Source: Cupriavidus plantarum
GTDB lineage: Bacteria; Pseudomonadota; Gammaproteobacteria; Burkholderiales; Burkholderiaceae
Assembly (NCBI RefSeq): GCF_905397285.1
Contig: NZ_CAJPUX010000001.1
Span: 992,001 to 1,056,000 of the forward strand
Direction of reading: 5' to 3'
Length of the DNA stretch: 64,000 nt
Both the position numbers and the translations under genes were made by a program. The notes below the pieces were generated by a model. That model saw nothing but the letters and a program-made list of their open reading frames with translations. It searched no databases and had not been told where the DNA came from. Below are positions 1 to 8,968 of this stretch, piece by piece (within the stretch, counting starts at the first letter, position 1; every line of letters starts with the position of its first letter).

Positions 1-1169
1 GCCGTTTCCTCGAACAGCACCAGTTGCAGCGAACCGAGGCCGGCATTCAGGAACTGCGGCGCGCTGGTGTTGACGCCGAACTTCTTGAGCTCGGTGCGCA
101 GGAAGTCCGCGTCGGCCAGTTGCGCGTCCGTGTACTGCGGCGCGTATTTCTGGATCGCCTGCGTGATGGTGAGGCGGTGGAACGGCTTGGCGAGGTCGAG
201 CTCGCGGCCCTGATAGGTCACCGTGGCGCTGCCGCGCGCATCGATCGCGGCCTGGCGGATCAGGTTCTCGGTGAAGTCCATCAGCCAGCGGTAATCCGTG
301 TAGGCCGCGTAGAACTCCATCATCGTGAACTCGGGATTGTGGCGCGGGCTCACCCCTTCGTTACGGAAGTTTCGGTTGATCTCGAACACGCGCTCGAAGC
401 CGCCGACGACCAGGCGCTTGAGATAGAGCTCGGGCGCGATGCGCAGGAACATCTGCATGTCCAGCGCGTTGTGGTGCGTGATGAACGGCTTGGCCGCGGC
501 GCCGCCCGGAATCGGGTGCAGCATCGGCGTTTCCACTTCCATGAAGCCCGCGTCGGCCATATGGCGGCGCAGCGAGGAAATGGCGCTCGTGCGCGCGCGG
601 AACGTGTTGCGCGTCTCGGGCGAGACGATCAGGTCCACGTAGCGCTGGCGGTATTTCATTTCCTGGTCGGCCAGACCGTGGAACTTGTCCGGCAGCGGAC
701 GCAGGGACTTGGACAGCAGGCGCAGCTCGCGCACCTGCACGGACAGCTCGCCCTTGTTCGTGCGGAACAGTTCGCCGCGCGCGCTGATGATGTCACCGAG
801 GTCCCAGTGCTTGAAGGCCGCGTAGACGTCCTCGCCGACCTTGTCGCGGGTGATGTAGAACTGGATCTGGCCGCTGCCGTCCTGCACGGTGGCGAAGCTG
901 GCCTTGCCCATCACGCGCTTGAGCATCATGCGGCCGGCGATCGACACCTCGACCGGCGTGGCTTCGAGCGCGGCCTGGTCGGTCTCGCCAAACTGCGCGT
1001 GCAGCGCGGCGGCCTGGTGCGTGGGACGGAAGTCGTTCGGGAAGGCGACGCCCTGCTGGCGCAGTGCCTGCAGTTTCTCGCGCCGCTCCGCGATGATCTT
1101 GTTCTCGTCGACGGCGGGCGTGTCAGAGGTGGCGGGGGCGGCGGAATTGGCGCGCGTGGGTTCGGTCAT
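1..1169 (-). CDS. lysS: Lysyl-tRNA synthetase, class II (3' end beyond window)
   Basis: Charges tRNA-Lys with lysine in the cytoplasm. The first 389 or so residues are present and the C-terminus runs off the left edge. An N-terminal OB-fold anticodon-binding domain lies around residues 75-170, followed by the start of the class II catalytic core. The motif 2 sequence [14 protein letters not shown] falls near residue 268. The start is ATG at 1169, giving [12 protein letters not shown], a short Ala/Pro-rich leader typical of beta-proteobacterial LysS. It lies six bases downstream of the SDR gene stop and is therefore probably translated from the same message as prfB and the SDR gene. The identification is firm; only the truncation limits it. 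Confidence 0.96.
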   Translation of the reverse strand, partial: MTEPTRANSAAPATSDTPAVDENKIIAERREKLQALRQQGVAFPNDFRPTHQAAALHAQFGETDQAALEATPVEVSIAGRMMLKRVMGKASFATVQDGSGQIQFYITRDKVGEDVYAAFKHWDLGDIISARGELFRTNKGELSVQVRELRLLSKSLRPLPDKFHGLADQEMKYRQRYVDLIVSPETRNTFRARTSAISSLRRHMADAGFMEVETPMLHPIPGGAAAKPFITHHNALDMQMFLRIAPELYLKRLVVGGFERVFEINRNFRNEGVSPRHNPEFTMMEFYAAYTDYRWLMDFTENLIRQAAIDARGSATVTYQGRELDLAKPFHRLTITQAIQKYAPQYTDAQLADADFLRTELKKFGVNTSAPQFLNAGLGSLQLVLFEET

Positions 1170-1175
1170 GATGGT

Positions 1176-1934
1176 TCAGTAATTGCGAATATCGTCGAGT
1201 TCGGTCGTGCCGAAATCGGGGCGAGTCAGATAGGCCGCGATGCGCTGAGCGGTCTCTTCGGGCGACGACAGCTTGTCGTTGGCCTTCAGGTCGCGGAAGC
1301 GCTGGACGTCGGCGAACTCCGCGTCGCGGATGGTCGCCTGCATGTCGGTGTCCACCACGCCGGGCGCGAGCGAGACCGCGCGCACGGCACGCGGCGCGGG
1401 CAGGTCGCGGTACTCGGCATTGACCGAGCGGATAAACATGTCCAGCGCGGCCTTGCCGGCGCAGTAGGCGCTCCAGCCCGGCACCGGATTGCGCGCGGCG
1501 CCCGACGAGATCGCGAGGATCTTGCGGGGGCAGTCGAAGCGCGCGGTGTGTTCCAGAAAGGCGCCGGTCATCGTCATCGGCGCGGCCAGGTTGGTCAGCA
1601 GATGCGGAATCAGCGTGTTTTCGTTCAGCTGGGTAATCGGGCCGATCGGCTCCACGACGCCGGCGTTGAGGATCAGCGTGACGCTGGCCGGCGGCTCATC
1701 CACGGCGTCGAGCACGCTGCCAAGCCAGCCTGCAGCGGGGCCGGGCTGGGCGAGGTCCTGCAGGTGCCATGCCACGGGCACGCCGCTGGCCGTGGCGACC
1801 GCTTCCATCTCTGGGTTGCGGCTGCGGGCCACGCAGACCACGCGGTTGCCCGGCACGAGCAGCGCGCGCGTGATGGCCGCGCCGAGCCCGCGCGAGGCGC
1901 CGGTCACGATGTAAAGGTGTTTGGCTGCGCTCAT
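1176..1934 (-). CDS. Short-chain dehydrogenase/reductase (SDR) family oxidoreductase
   Basis: A 252-residue classical SDR, a soluble NAD(P)-dependent oxidoreductase of unknown substrate. The cofactor loop TGASRGLG is at residues 11-18, the NAG motif at 90-92, the catalytic Ser at 143-144, and the YxxxK pair at Tyr157 and Lys161, so the active site looks complete. Arg37-Ser38-Arg39 after the second strand suggests an NADP preference (inference). Some relatives are called sepiapterin-reductase-like, but nothing here fixes the substrate. It sits between prfB and lysS, which are directly adjacent in many proteobacteria. It is separated from prfB by 118 bases and from lysS by 6, consistent with co-transcription. 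Confidence 0.88.
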   Translation of the reverse strand: MSAAKHLYIVTGASRGLGAAITRALLVPGNRVVCVARSRNPEMEAVATASGVPVAWHLQDLAQPGPAAGWLGSVLDAVDEPPASVTLILNAGVVEPIGPITQLNENTLIPHLLTNLAAPMTMTGAFLEHTARFDCPRKILAISSGAARNPVPGWSAYCAGKAALDMFIRSVNAEYRDLPAPRAVRAVSLAPGVVDTDMQATIRDAEFADVQRFRDLKANDKLSSPEETAQRIAAYLTRPDFGTTELDDIRNY

Positions 1935-2052
1935 GACAATCCCCGGATTTCTCTTCGATCGGTGTGGTACGTCTGGCTTTTGTGGAGGCCGCCGGGCTTG
2001 CCGGGTGAGTCCCGGCGCGCGCGGCGGTCATACGGATACTGATAGCGGATGC

Positions 2053-3157
2053 TTACAGCCCCTGTTTCAGGCTGGCTTCGATGAACGGATCGAGGTCGCC
2101 GTCGAGCACCTTCTGCGTGTTCGACATTTCGACGTTCGTGCGCAGGTCCTTGATGCGGCTCTGGTCCAGCACGTACGAACGGATCTGGTGACCCCAGCCC
2201 ACATCGGTCTTGCCCGCTTCGAGCTTGTCGGCCTCGGCCTGGCGCTTGCGCATCTCGTGCTCGTACAGGCGCGACTTCAGCATCGACATGGCCTCGGCGC
2301 GGTTGCGGTGCTGCGAACGGTCGTTCTGGCACTGCACGACGATGCCGGTCGGGATGTGCGTGATCCGCACGGCCGAATCGGTCTTGTTGATGTGCTGGCC
2401 GCCCGCGCCCGAAGCACGATAGGTGTCCACGCGCAGATCGGCGGGATTGACCTCGACCTCGAACGAGTCGTCGACCTCGGGATACACGAATACGGAGGAG
2501 AAAGACGTATGGCGGCCGCCCGACGAGTCGAACGGCGACTTGCGCACCAGGCGGTGCACGCCGGTCTCGGTCCGCAGGTAGCCGAACGCGTATTCGCCTT
2601 CGATCTTGATCGTGGCGCTCTTGATGCCGGCCACGTCGCCTTCGGATTCTTCCAGTACCTCGGCCTTGAAACCCTTGCGTTCGCAGTACTTGAGGTACTG
2701 GCGCAGCAGCATCGAGGCCCAGTCGCACGCTTCGGTGCCGCCGGCGCCGGCCTGGATGTCGATGAACGCGTTGGCCTGGTCCATTTCGCCCGAGAACATG
2801 CGGCGGAACTCCATGTCCGCGACGATGGCTTCGAAGCCCTTGACGTCCGTCTCGATCGACTCGAGCGTCTCGTCGTCGGCTTCCTCGCGCGCGAGTTCGA
2901 ACAGCTCTTCCGCGCCGCTCAGGTCGTCCGTGAGCTTCCCGAGCACGCCGACGACGCCCTCGAGCATTTTCTTTTCCTTCCCGAGATCCTGGGCCTTTTT
3001 AGGGTTGTTCCAGACGTCGGGATCTTCCAGCAAGCCATTGACTTCGTCGAGGCGTCCTACCTTGACATCGTAGTCAAAGATACCCCCGTAGATCTTCCGT
3101 TCGCGAACGGAGATCGGAGATGGCACCGGAGATGGCGTTGAGGCGTTCTGCTTCCAT
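2053..3157 (-). CDS. prfB: Peptide chain release factor 2, with programmed +1 frameshift
   Basis: RF2 recognises UAA and UGA and triggers peptide release on the ribosome. The gene begins at ATG 3157 with 27 codons ending in LRGYL, meets an in-frame TGA at 3076-3074, and continues in the +1 frame as [12 protein letters not shown] to 2053. The product is 367 residues, close to the 365 of E. coli. The anticodon-like tripeptide SPF is at residues 207-209 and the catalytic GGQ at 252-254, both intact. Reading only the downstream frame would give a false N-terminus. Autoregulation follows from the frameshift: scarce RF2 favours slippage at its own stop codon. A TATAAT-like hexamer on this strand at 3190-3185 may be the -10 box. 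Confidence 0.97.
3073..3088 (-). promoter_or_regulatory. prfB programmed +1 frameshift site
   Basis: On the minus strand the sequence reads CGGGGGTATCTTTGAC: a Shine-Dalgarno-like GGGGG, three bases, then the slippery CUU followed by the UGA stop and C. This is the canonical prfB recoding element. Skipping one U moves the ribosome from the short N-terminal frame into the RF2 body. Confidence 0.95.
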
Positions 3158-3184
3158 GATGTTCCTGCGCTTCCAAAACCGGGA

Positions 3185-3190
3185 ATTATA
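3185..3190 (-). promoter_or_regulatory. Putative -10 element upstream of prfB
   Basis: A perfect TATAAT lies on the minus strand 28 bases upstream of the prfB ATG. No convincing -35 hexamer is seen at 16-18 bases, so the promoter call is tentative. Confidence 0.4.
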
Positions 3191-3266
3191 GCGGATCGCG
3201 AGGCGACCGCAGCGAACGTCACTTGAGGGAAAATAGCGGCTCACACCTGTATGGAAACCCAGACGC

Positions 3267-4022
3267 ATGACGGTTATTGCATCACCCCGATCGGCTTCTT
3301 CCGAACCTGTCACTTTGTCCCGCCAGCTGTCCCGCCGACATGCGCTATCGACGCTTGGTTCGTTGCTTGGCGCCGCGGCCGCTTCCGCGCTGCTGGCCGC
3401 CTGCGGTACCACCGGCGGACCCGCGCCCGACGGTTTCTATCGCGTCGAGCGTGGCGACACGCTGTATTCGATCGCGCGGCGCCACAAGCGGTCCGTGGCG
3501 GAACTCACGCGCTGGAACAATCTGGCCAGCGCGGACCAGATCGAGGTGGATCAGCTGATCCGCGTCCGTCCGCCGGCCGGCGCGGCAGCTGCTTCGTCCT
3601 CCCCGGGGCCCGCCTACAACCCGGCGCCCGCCCGATCCGAGCCGGCGCCGCAGGGCAAGGTGCCCGCCACCAGCATCCGCCTGCAATGGCCCGCGGACGG
3701 CCACGTGACGGGACGCTTTGCGCCGCCGGGCGAGAAGGGCATCCGGATCGCGGTGCCGAGCGGCGGCAAGGTCCGCGCGGCCGCCTCGGGCTGGGCCATC
3801 CACGTGGGCGAGATGCGCGGCTACGGCATGCTCGTGATCGTCAAGCACAACGACGACTGGCTGACCGTCTACGGCAACCTCGACAAGCCGACGATCAAGG
3901 AGAACGCGCAGGTCTCGGCGGGGCAGGATATCGGCGTGATGGGCGCCGATGCCGAGCTGCATTTCGAAGTGCGCGGCGGCACGCAGCCTGTGGATCCGCT
4001 GCGCTACCTGCCCGCGCGATGA
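3267..4022 (+). CDS. NlpD-like LysM/LytM (M23) lipoprotein, degenerate peptidase domain
   Basis: A 251-residue envelope protein. An N-terminal SRRHALSTLG stretch (twin arginine) is followed by a hydrophobic segment and the lipobox LAAC with Cys46, suggesting a Tat-exported lipoprotein. A LysM peptidoglycan-binding domain spans about residues 57-100, then a Pro/Ala linker, then an M23/LytM domain to the end. The zinc-site residues are not conserved: the usual HLHFE reads ELHFE (Glu230) and the usual YAHL reads YGNL. The tail PLRYLPAR matches that of NlpD. Like NlpD and EnvC it is probably an amidase activator, not an active endopeptidase. It is convergent with recJ, 15 bases apart. Confidence 0.82.
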   Translation: MTVIASPRSASSEPVTLSRQLSRRHALSTLGSLLGAAAASALLAACGTTGGPAPDGFYRVERGDTLYSIARRHKRSVAELTRWNNLASADQIEVDQLIRVRPPAGAAAASSSPGPAYNPAPARSEPAPQGKVPATSIRLQWPADGHVTGRFAPPGEKGIRIAVPSGGKVRAAASGWAIHVGEMRGYGMLVIVKHNDDWLTVYGNLDKPTIKENAQVSAGQDIGVMGADAELHFEVRGGTQPVDPLRYLPAR

Positions 4023-4037
4023 AGGTTGGGTTCCGCA

Positions 4038-5741
4038 TCAGGCCTGCGCGTGCTCGATCACGAGCTGCACGCGTGTCACACCATTGAACGTGTTGTTGTC
4101 GAGCCGGTAGGCGATGGTGGCGCTCGCGCTGCCAAGCGCCTCGGCGTGATTGAACCAGATCGCGTCGAAGCGCTGGCCGCCGCGGCCGAGCTGCAGCTTC
4201 AGGTGCTTGCCCTTCAGGATCGACTCGCGCAGCACCTCGAATTCGCCGCTGAAGGTTGGCGGCGGGAAGCCCTGGCCCCACACCTGCTCCTCTAGCAGCG
4301 TCACGAACGCGGGCTCGAAGCATTCGGCGCCGATGTCGCCATCGGTCTCCACCACGCGCGCGAGCTGGTCGTCGGTGAGCCATTCGCGGCCCACGGCCTC
4401 GAAGGCGTTCATGAAGGTGTCGAACTGATCGGCGCGCAAGGTCAGGCCCGCCGCCATCGCGTGGCCGCCGAACTTCACGAGCAGGCCGGGGTGGCGCTTG
4501 GAGACGAGGTCCAGCGCATCCCGCAGATGGAAGCCCGGAATCGAGCGGCCCGAGCCCTTGATATGGAGGTCGTCGCCGGGCGCGAACGTGATGGTCGGGC
4601 GATGGAATTTCTCCTTCAGCCGCGACGCGACGATGCCGATCACGCCCTGATGCCACGTGTCGTTGAACACGCTGACCGTGAAGCGTGATGCGGGGTCGAT
4701 GCCGTCGAGCGGCGCCTCGAGGATCTTCAGCGCCTCCATCTGCATGCCGGCCTCGATGTCGCGGCGCTCGCGGTTCATGCCGTCGAGTTCCTGCGCGATG
4801 GCCCATGCGCGTTCGGCATCGTCCGTGAGCAGGCATTCGATGCCGAGCGACATGTCGGCGAGCCGGCCGGCCGCATTCAGGCGCGGGCCAAGACCGAAGC
4901 CGAGGTCGAACGTGTTGGCGCGCGTGGCATCGCGGCCGGCGGCGCGGAACAGCGCGGCCACGCCGGCATGCATGCGGCCCGCGCGCATCTGGCGCAGACC
5001 CTGCGCGACCAGAATGCGGTTGTTCGCATCGAGCTTGACCACGTCGGCGACGGTGCCGAGCGCGACGAGATCGAGCAGCGTTTGCAGGTTCGGCGCCCTG
5101 GTCGTTTCATACGCGCCGCGGCGGCGCAGTTCCGCGCGCACGGCGAGCAGCACGTAGAACATCACCCCCACGCCCGCGAGGTTCTTGCTTGGGAATTCGC
5201 AGCCGGGCTGGTTCGGATTCACGATCACCGCCGCGTCGGGCAGGACCGCGCCGGGAAGGTGGTGGTCGGTGACCACGACGTCGATGCCCCGTGCGTTGGC
5301 CGCGGCGACGCCGTCCACACTGGCAATGCCGTTGTCGACGGTGACGATCACATCGGGGTTGCGCTGCGCGGCGAGGTCGACGATTTCGGGCGTCAGGCCG
5401 TAGCCGTACTCGAACCGGTTCGGCACGATGAAGTCCACGCGCGCGCCGAGCATGCGCAGGCCACGCACCCCCACCGCGCAGGCGGTGGCGCCATCGCAAT
5501 CGTAGTCGGCGACGATCAGCAGCGACTTCTGTGCCGCGATGGCATCGGCGAGATACTCGGCCGCGTGGGCGATGCCCTTCATCGACGCGGGCGGCGTGAG
5601 CACGGCGAGTTCGGTCGCGAGCTCGTCGGGGTGCAGCACCCCGCGCGCGGAAAGAATCCGCGCCAGCGTCGGATGCAGGCCGGATGCGGCCAGCGTGTCG
5701 GCGTGGATGGGGGAGAACTGGCGGATGGCGATCCGGGTCAT
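4038..5741 (-). CDS. recJ: Single-stranded-DNA-specific 5'-3' exonuclease RecJ
   Basis: A 567-residue DHH-family nuclease acting in RecF-pathway recombination, mismatch repair and base excision repair. Phosphoesterase motif I DYDCDG is at residues 79-84 and TDHH at 158-161. The DHHA1 region carries GVIGIVASRLKEKF, the GSGRSIPGF loop and GGHAMAAG. Length matches the E. coli enzyme (577). Translation is assigned to ATG 5741, giving MTRIAIRQFSP. The same frame stays open further upstream, but that part lies inside the preceding gene and is not RecJ-like. The upstream gene ends 23 bases before this start, so the two are probably co-transcribed. Confidence 0.95.
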   Translation of the reverse strand: MTRIAIRQFSPIHADTLAASGLHPTLARILSARGVLHPDELATELAVLTPPASMKGIAHAAEYLADAIAAQKSLLIVADYDCDGATACAVGVRGLRMLGARVDFIVPNRFEYGYGLTPEIVDLAAQRNPDVIVTVDNGIASVDGVAAANARGIDVVVTDHHLPGAVLPDAAVIVNPNQPGCEFPSKNLAGVGVMFYVLLAVRAELRRRGAYETTRAPNLQTLLDLVALGTVADVVKLDANNRILVAQGLRQMRAGRMHAGVAALFRAAGRDATRANTFDLGFGLGPRLNAAGRLADMSLGIECLLTDDAERAWAIAQELDGMNRERRDIEAGMQMEALKILEAPLDGIDPASRFTVSVFNDTWHQGVIGIVASRLKEKFHRPTITFAPGDDLHIKGSGRSIPGFHLRDALDLVSKRHPGLLVKFGGHAMAAGLTLRADQFDTFMNAFEAVGREWLTDDQLARVVETDGDIGAECFEPAFVTLLEEQVWGQGFPPPTFSGEFEVLRESILKGKHLKLQLGRGGQRFDAIWFNHAEALGSASATIAYRLDNNTFNGVTRVQLVIEHAQA

Positions 5742-5764
5742 GGGCAGGTCATCGAAAGGTCGGG

Positions 5765-6907
5765 TCAGGCCGCCATGGCCAGGTCGGACAGCAGCGCGCG
5801 CCAGTTGCCGCGCGCGCCCACGCCGCGCCAGAACTTGCGCAGGTCCGCGCGGCGCACGGTAAATTCGGCAAAATGGTTCTCGCCGGACAGCACGAGCGTC
5901 ACCGCGTCGATGCCGCCGTTGGCGAGGGCTTCCAGCGCCGGGGCGAACCAGTCGGCGTCGAGCGCATGCATCCGGAGCAGCCACTCGTGCCAGTCCGACG
6001 CCAGATAAGGCTCGCTAGCGCGTTCGACAAGGGCCAGCACACTGCCAGCGCCATGCGAGGCGATGTCGGCAAAGCGCGCGGGCAGGGGCGCCGCGCGGCT
6101 CCCGCCAGCCAGCGCGAGGCCGGACAGGAACGCATCATCGGTCAGCACCGTGTCGGCAAGCTTCGGCACAGGGCGCATCGTGCCGCCGCCATGCAGCCAG
6201 ACCGAATTGACGGCGAGCCGGCCCTCGGCCTGGCGCGCCTCGTTGACCGGATGATCGTGCCACGTCATCTGAATCTCGTTCTGCAGTCGCCGCCAGTCGC
6301 GCGCGCGCGCGCCGGCCTGCAGCCAGATATCGATATTGCGGCCAGCGGCGCGCAGCGGTGTGGTGGCCTCCAGTTCGCCGAACGTGGCTTCCGGCAGATA
6401 CCAGCGGGCCGGCGCGGGCGTCTCGAGCGCGATGCCGGCTTCCGCCAGCAGCTCGTCGATCGCCGCGCGCAGGGCCGTGGCCTCGTCCGGACGGAGGTCG
6501 AGCTGCTCCGGATGCACGAGCACCAGATGGTCGCGTGCCGCGTGGATATGCACGGGCTGGAGGCAGGCCCAGGCACCGTCCAGTGCGTCGTTCGGTGCGT
6601 TGGCCAGTGCCGCCGCGTCGGTTTGCCGCAGGTCGGCCATGCGCATGTAGGGCGCGGTGGGCACGCGATCGGTCGGCAGGCCGGCCCGGCTGGCCAGCCA
6701 GCGCTCCTGCGGCAGGCTGCGGAGGAACGGGTCGTCGTGACGCTCCCGTGGCCCCGGCGTAGCCCGCGTCAGCAACTTTCCGAGCGCGGGCAGCTCCAAC
6801 TGCCGTAGCAGGGCGTCGGACACGCGCTCGTCGATGCCGTCGGCGCCGTCGCCGCCGGGGCCTGGCGGTACCGAAAAGGGGACAATCAGGGTGAGTTGCG
6901 TCATCAT
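5765..6907 (-). CDS. Conserved hypothetical protein (COG4255-like)
   Basis: A soluble 380-residue protein found beside recJ in related beta-proteobacteria. Relatives are sometimes labelled as regulatory proteins of cofactor-independent phosphoglycerate mutase, but no phosphoglycerate mutase catalytic motif is visible and I assign no function. The composition is Leu/Ala/Asp-rich without signal peptide or membrane segments. A conserved-looking core around VHIHAARDHLVL and NSVWLHGGG lies mid-protein. ATG 6907 was chosen, with ATG 6904 directly behind it; no clear ribosome binding site precedes either. A TACAAT lies about 15 bases upstream, so the leader may be very short. It probably forms an operon with recJ. 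Confidence 0.68.
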   Translation of the reverse strand: MMTQLTLIVPFSVPPGPGGDGADGIDERVSDALLRQLELPALGKLLTRATPGPRERHDDPFLRSLPQERWLASRAGLPTDRVPTAPYMRMADLRQTDAAALANAPNDALDGAWACLQPVHIHAARDHLVLVHPEQLDLRPDEATALRAAIDELLAEAGIALETPAPARWYLPEATFGELEATTPLRAAGRNIDIWLQAGARARDWRRLQNEIQMTWHDHPVNEARQAEGRLAVNSVWLHGGGTMRPVPKLADTVLTDDAFLSGLALAGGSRAAPLPARFADIASHGAGSVLALVERASEPYLASDWHEWLLRMHALDADWFAPALEALANGGIDAVTLVLSGENHFAEFTVRRADLRKFWRGVGARGNWRALLSDLAMAA

Positions 6908-6961
6908 GGTGGGCAAGATTGTAAACTGTCGCCCAATTTCCGAGAATCAATAGGACGTCTC

Positions 6962-8212
6962 TTGAACTTTCCCTACGAGTGGCAGATTGGCTGGCGATAC
7001 ACCCGCGCAAGCAAGCGCGCCAGCCGCAATACGTTCATCTCGTTCATCTCGATGATCTCGATGCTCGGCATCGCGCTCGGCGTGGCCGCGCTGATCGTCG
7101 TGCTGTCGGTGATGAACGGCTTCCAGAAGGAAGTGCGCGACCGGATGCTGTCGGTGCTCGCGCATATCGAGGTCATCGGCCCGGGCCCGTTGCCCGACTG
7201 GCAGAAGACCGCCGCCGAGGCCATGCAGAACAAGGAAGTGATCGGCGCCGCGCCCTATGTCGCCGCGCAGGCCATGCTCACGCGCGAGGACGCCGTGCGC
7301 GGCGTGCTGCTGCGCGGGGTCGATCCGGCCGAGGAGCCCAAGGTCTCCGACGTCGGCGCGCAATTCACCTCGGGCAACATGAACGCGCTGGTGCCGGGCG
7401 GTTTCGATATCGCGCTCGGTAGCGAACTGGCCGCGGCGATGGGTGTGCGCGTGGGCGACAAGGTCACGCTGGTCGCGCCGCAGGGCACCATCACGCCGGC
7501 CGGCGTGCTGCCGCGGCTCAAGCAGTTCACCGTGGTCGGCGTGTTCTCTTCGGGCCATTACGAATTCGACAGCGCGCTCGCGCTGATCAACATCCACGAC
7601 GCGGAGACGCTGTTCCGTCAGGAAGGCCCGACCGGCGTGCGGCTCAAGCTCACGGACATGCAGCGCGCGCCGGAGGTGGCGCGGCAGCTTGCGACGACGA
7701 TGACGGGCAACCTGTATCTGCGCGACTGGTCGCAGCAGAACCGCAACTGGTTCGCGGCGGTGCAGACCGAGAAACGCATGATGTTCATCATCCTGACGCT
7801 GATCATCGCGGTGGCCGCGTTCAACCTCGTGTCGACGCTCGTGATGACCGTCACGGACAAGCAACCCGATATCGCGATCCTGCGGACGATGGGGGCGCAG
7901 CCGCGCTCGATCATGAAGATCTTTATCGTGCAGGGCGTGGCCATCGGCTTCATCGGCACGTTGCTCGGCGTGGCCGGCGGTACGCTGATCGCGACCAATA
8001 TCGACGTGATCGTGCCCTTCATCGAGCGGCTGCTGCACGTGCAGTTCCTGCCGCGCGACATTTATTTCATCAGCGAACTGCCCTCGGATCCGCGCGTGAA
8101 CGACATTGCCACCATCGGCATCATCTCCTTCGTGCTGGCGACGCTGGCGACCCTGTACCCGAGCTGGCGTGCCGCCCGCGTGAACCCGGCGGAGGCCCTG
8201 CGCTATGAGTGA
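6962..8212 (+). CDS. lolC: Lipoprotein-releasing ABC transporter permease LolC/E
   Basis: The inner-membrane permease of the Lol system, which extracts mature lipoproteins from the inner membrane and hands them to LolA. The 416-residue product has one N-terminal membrane helix after [12 protein letters not shown], a large periplasmic domain, and three C-terminal FtsX-type helices ending in NPAEALRYE. The start is TTG at 6962, preceded by AGGA six bases away, giving (M)[15 protein letters not shown], the expected N-terminus. An ATG 66 bases upstream stays in frame but lies in the divergent promoter region. The stop overlaps lolD by 8 bases, showing translational coupling. A single permease gene suggests a LolC/E homodimer (inference). 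Confidence 0.93.
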   Translation: MNFPYEWQIGWRYTRASKRASRNTFISFISMISMLGIALGVAALIVVLSVMNGFQKEVRDRMLSVLAHIEVIGPGPLPDWQKTAAEAMQNKEVIGAAPYVAAQAMLTREDAVRGVLLRGVDPAEEPKVSDVGAQFTSGNMNALVPGGFDIALGSELAAAMGVRVGDKVTLVAPQGTITPAGVLPRLKQFTVVGVFSSGHYEFDSALALINIHDAETLFRQEGPTGVRLKLTDMQRAPEVARQLATTMTGNLYLRDWSQQNRNWFAAVQTEKRMMFIILTLIIAVAAFNLVSTLVMTVTDKQPDIAILRTMGAQPRSIMKIFIVQGVAIGFIGTLLGVAGGTLIATNIDVIVPFIERLLHVQFLPRDIYFISELPSDPRVNDIATIGIISFVLATLATLYPSWRAARVNPAEALRYE

Positions 8213-8954
8213 GACGACGTTGCTGCAGGATGCCTCGGTGGTGTCCGCGGTGCCGGGGCTGGTCGTCCAGCAGGGCGCGCCGGTGCTCGTGGCCGAGGCG
8301 CTGACCAAGCGGTTCCGCCAGGGCGGGCTCGATGTCGATGTGCTGAAGGGCGTCGATGTGCGCGTGGATGCGGGCGAGAAGGTCGCCATCGTCGGCGCGT
8401 CGGGCTCGGGCAAGAGTACGCTGTTGCATGTGCTCGGCGGCCTCGACAATCCCGATTCGGGCCGCGTCGCGCTGCTCGGCAAGCCGTTCACCGCGCTCCG
8501 TGAACGCGAGCGCAACGAGGTACGCAATCGCTCGCTCGGTTTCGTCTACCAGTTCCATCATCTGCTGCCCGAGTTCACGGCGCTGGACAATGTCGCGATG
8601 CCGATGCGCATTCGCGGGCTCAAGGAGCGCGAGGCGCGCGCGGCCGCGCAGGCGATGCTCGATCGCGTGGGACTCGGTGGGCGTGCGAAGCATCGGCCGG
8701 GCGAGTTGTCCGGGGGCGAGCGGCAGCGTGTCGCCATTGCCCGCGCGCTGGTCGGGCAGCCGGCCTGCGTGCTGGCCGACGAGCCGACGGGTAACCTCGA
8801 TGACCATACCGCCGGCGGCGTGTATGACCTGATGCTCGAGCTCTCTCGCACGCTGGGCACGAGCTTCGTGATCGTGACGCACGATACCGAGCTCGCCGGC
8901 CGTTGCGACCGCGTGCTGCGGTTGCGCGACGGGCATCTGCATCGCGAGCGCTGA
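8205..8954 (+). CDS. lolD: Lipoprotein-releasing ABC transporter ATPase LolD
   Basis: The ATPase that powers lipoprotein release with LolC/E. The 249-residue protein has Walker [10 protein letters not shown] near residue 63, the ABC signature [15 protein letters not shown], Walker [12 protein letters not shown] and the H-loop VTHD. The N-terminal 25 residues before [11 protein letters not shown] are longer than in E. coli LolD and poorly conserved, so a later start is possible. Its ATG overlaps the end of lolC by 8 bases, fixing them as one operon. Confidence 0.95.
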   Translation: MSETTLLQDASVVSAVPGLVVQQGAPVLVAEALTKRFRQGGLDVDVLKGVDVRVDAGEKVAIVGASGSGKSTLLHVLGGLDNPDSGRVALLGKPFTALRERERNEVRNRSLGFVYQFHHLLPEFTALDNVAMPMRIRGLKEREARAAAQAMLDRVGLGGRAKHRPGELSGGERQRVAIARALVGQPACVLADEPTGNLDDHTAGGVYDLMLELSRTLGTSFVIVTHDTELAGRCDRVLRLRDGHLHRER

Positions 8955-8968
8955 TCGCGACCGGCACC

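Noticed and set aside
24..2042. A 672-codon open frame on the plus strand
   Set aside because: It is antisense to lysS and the SDR gene, whose motifs are clear. Its Arg/Ala/Gly/His-rich sequence has no domain and is a by-product of high GC.
3267..4022. Active M23 endopeptidase
   Set aside because: The HLH motif reads ELH and the upstream YAHL reads YGNL, so zinc binding is unlikely.
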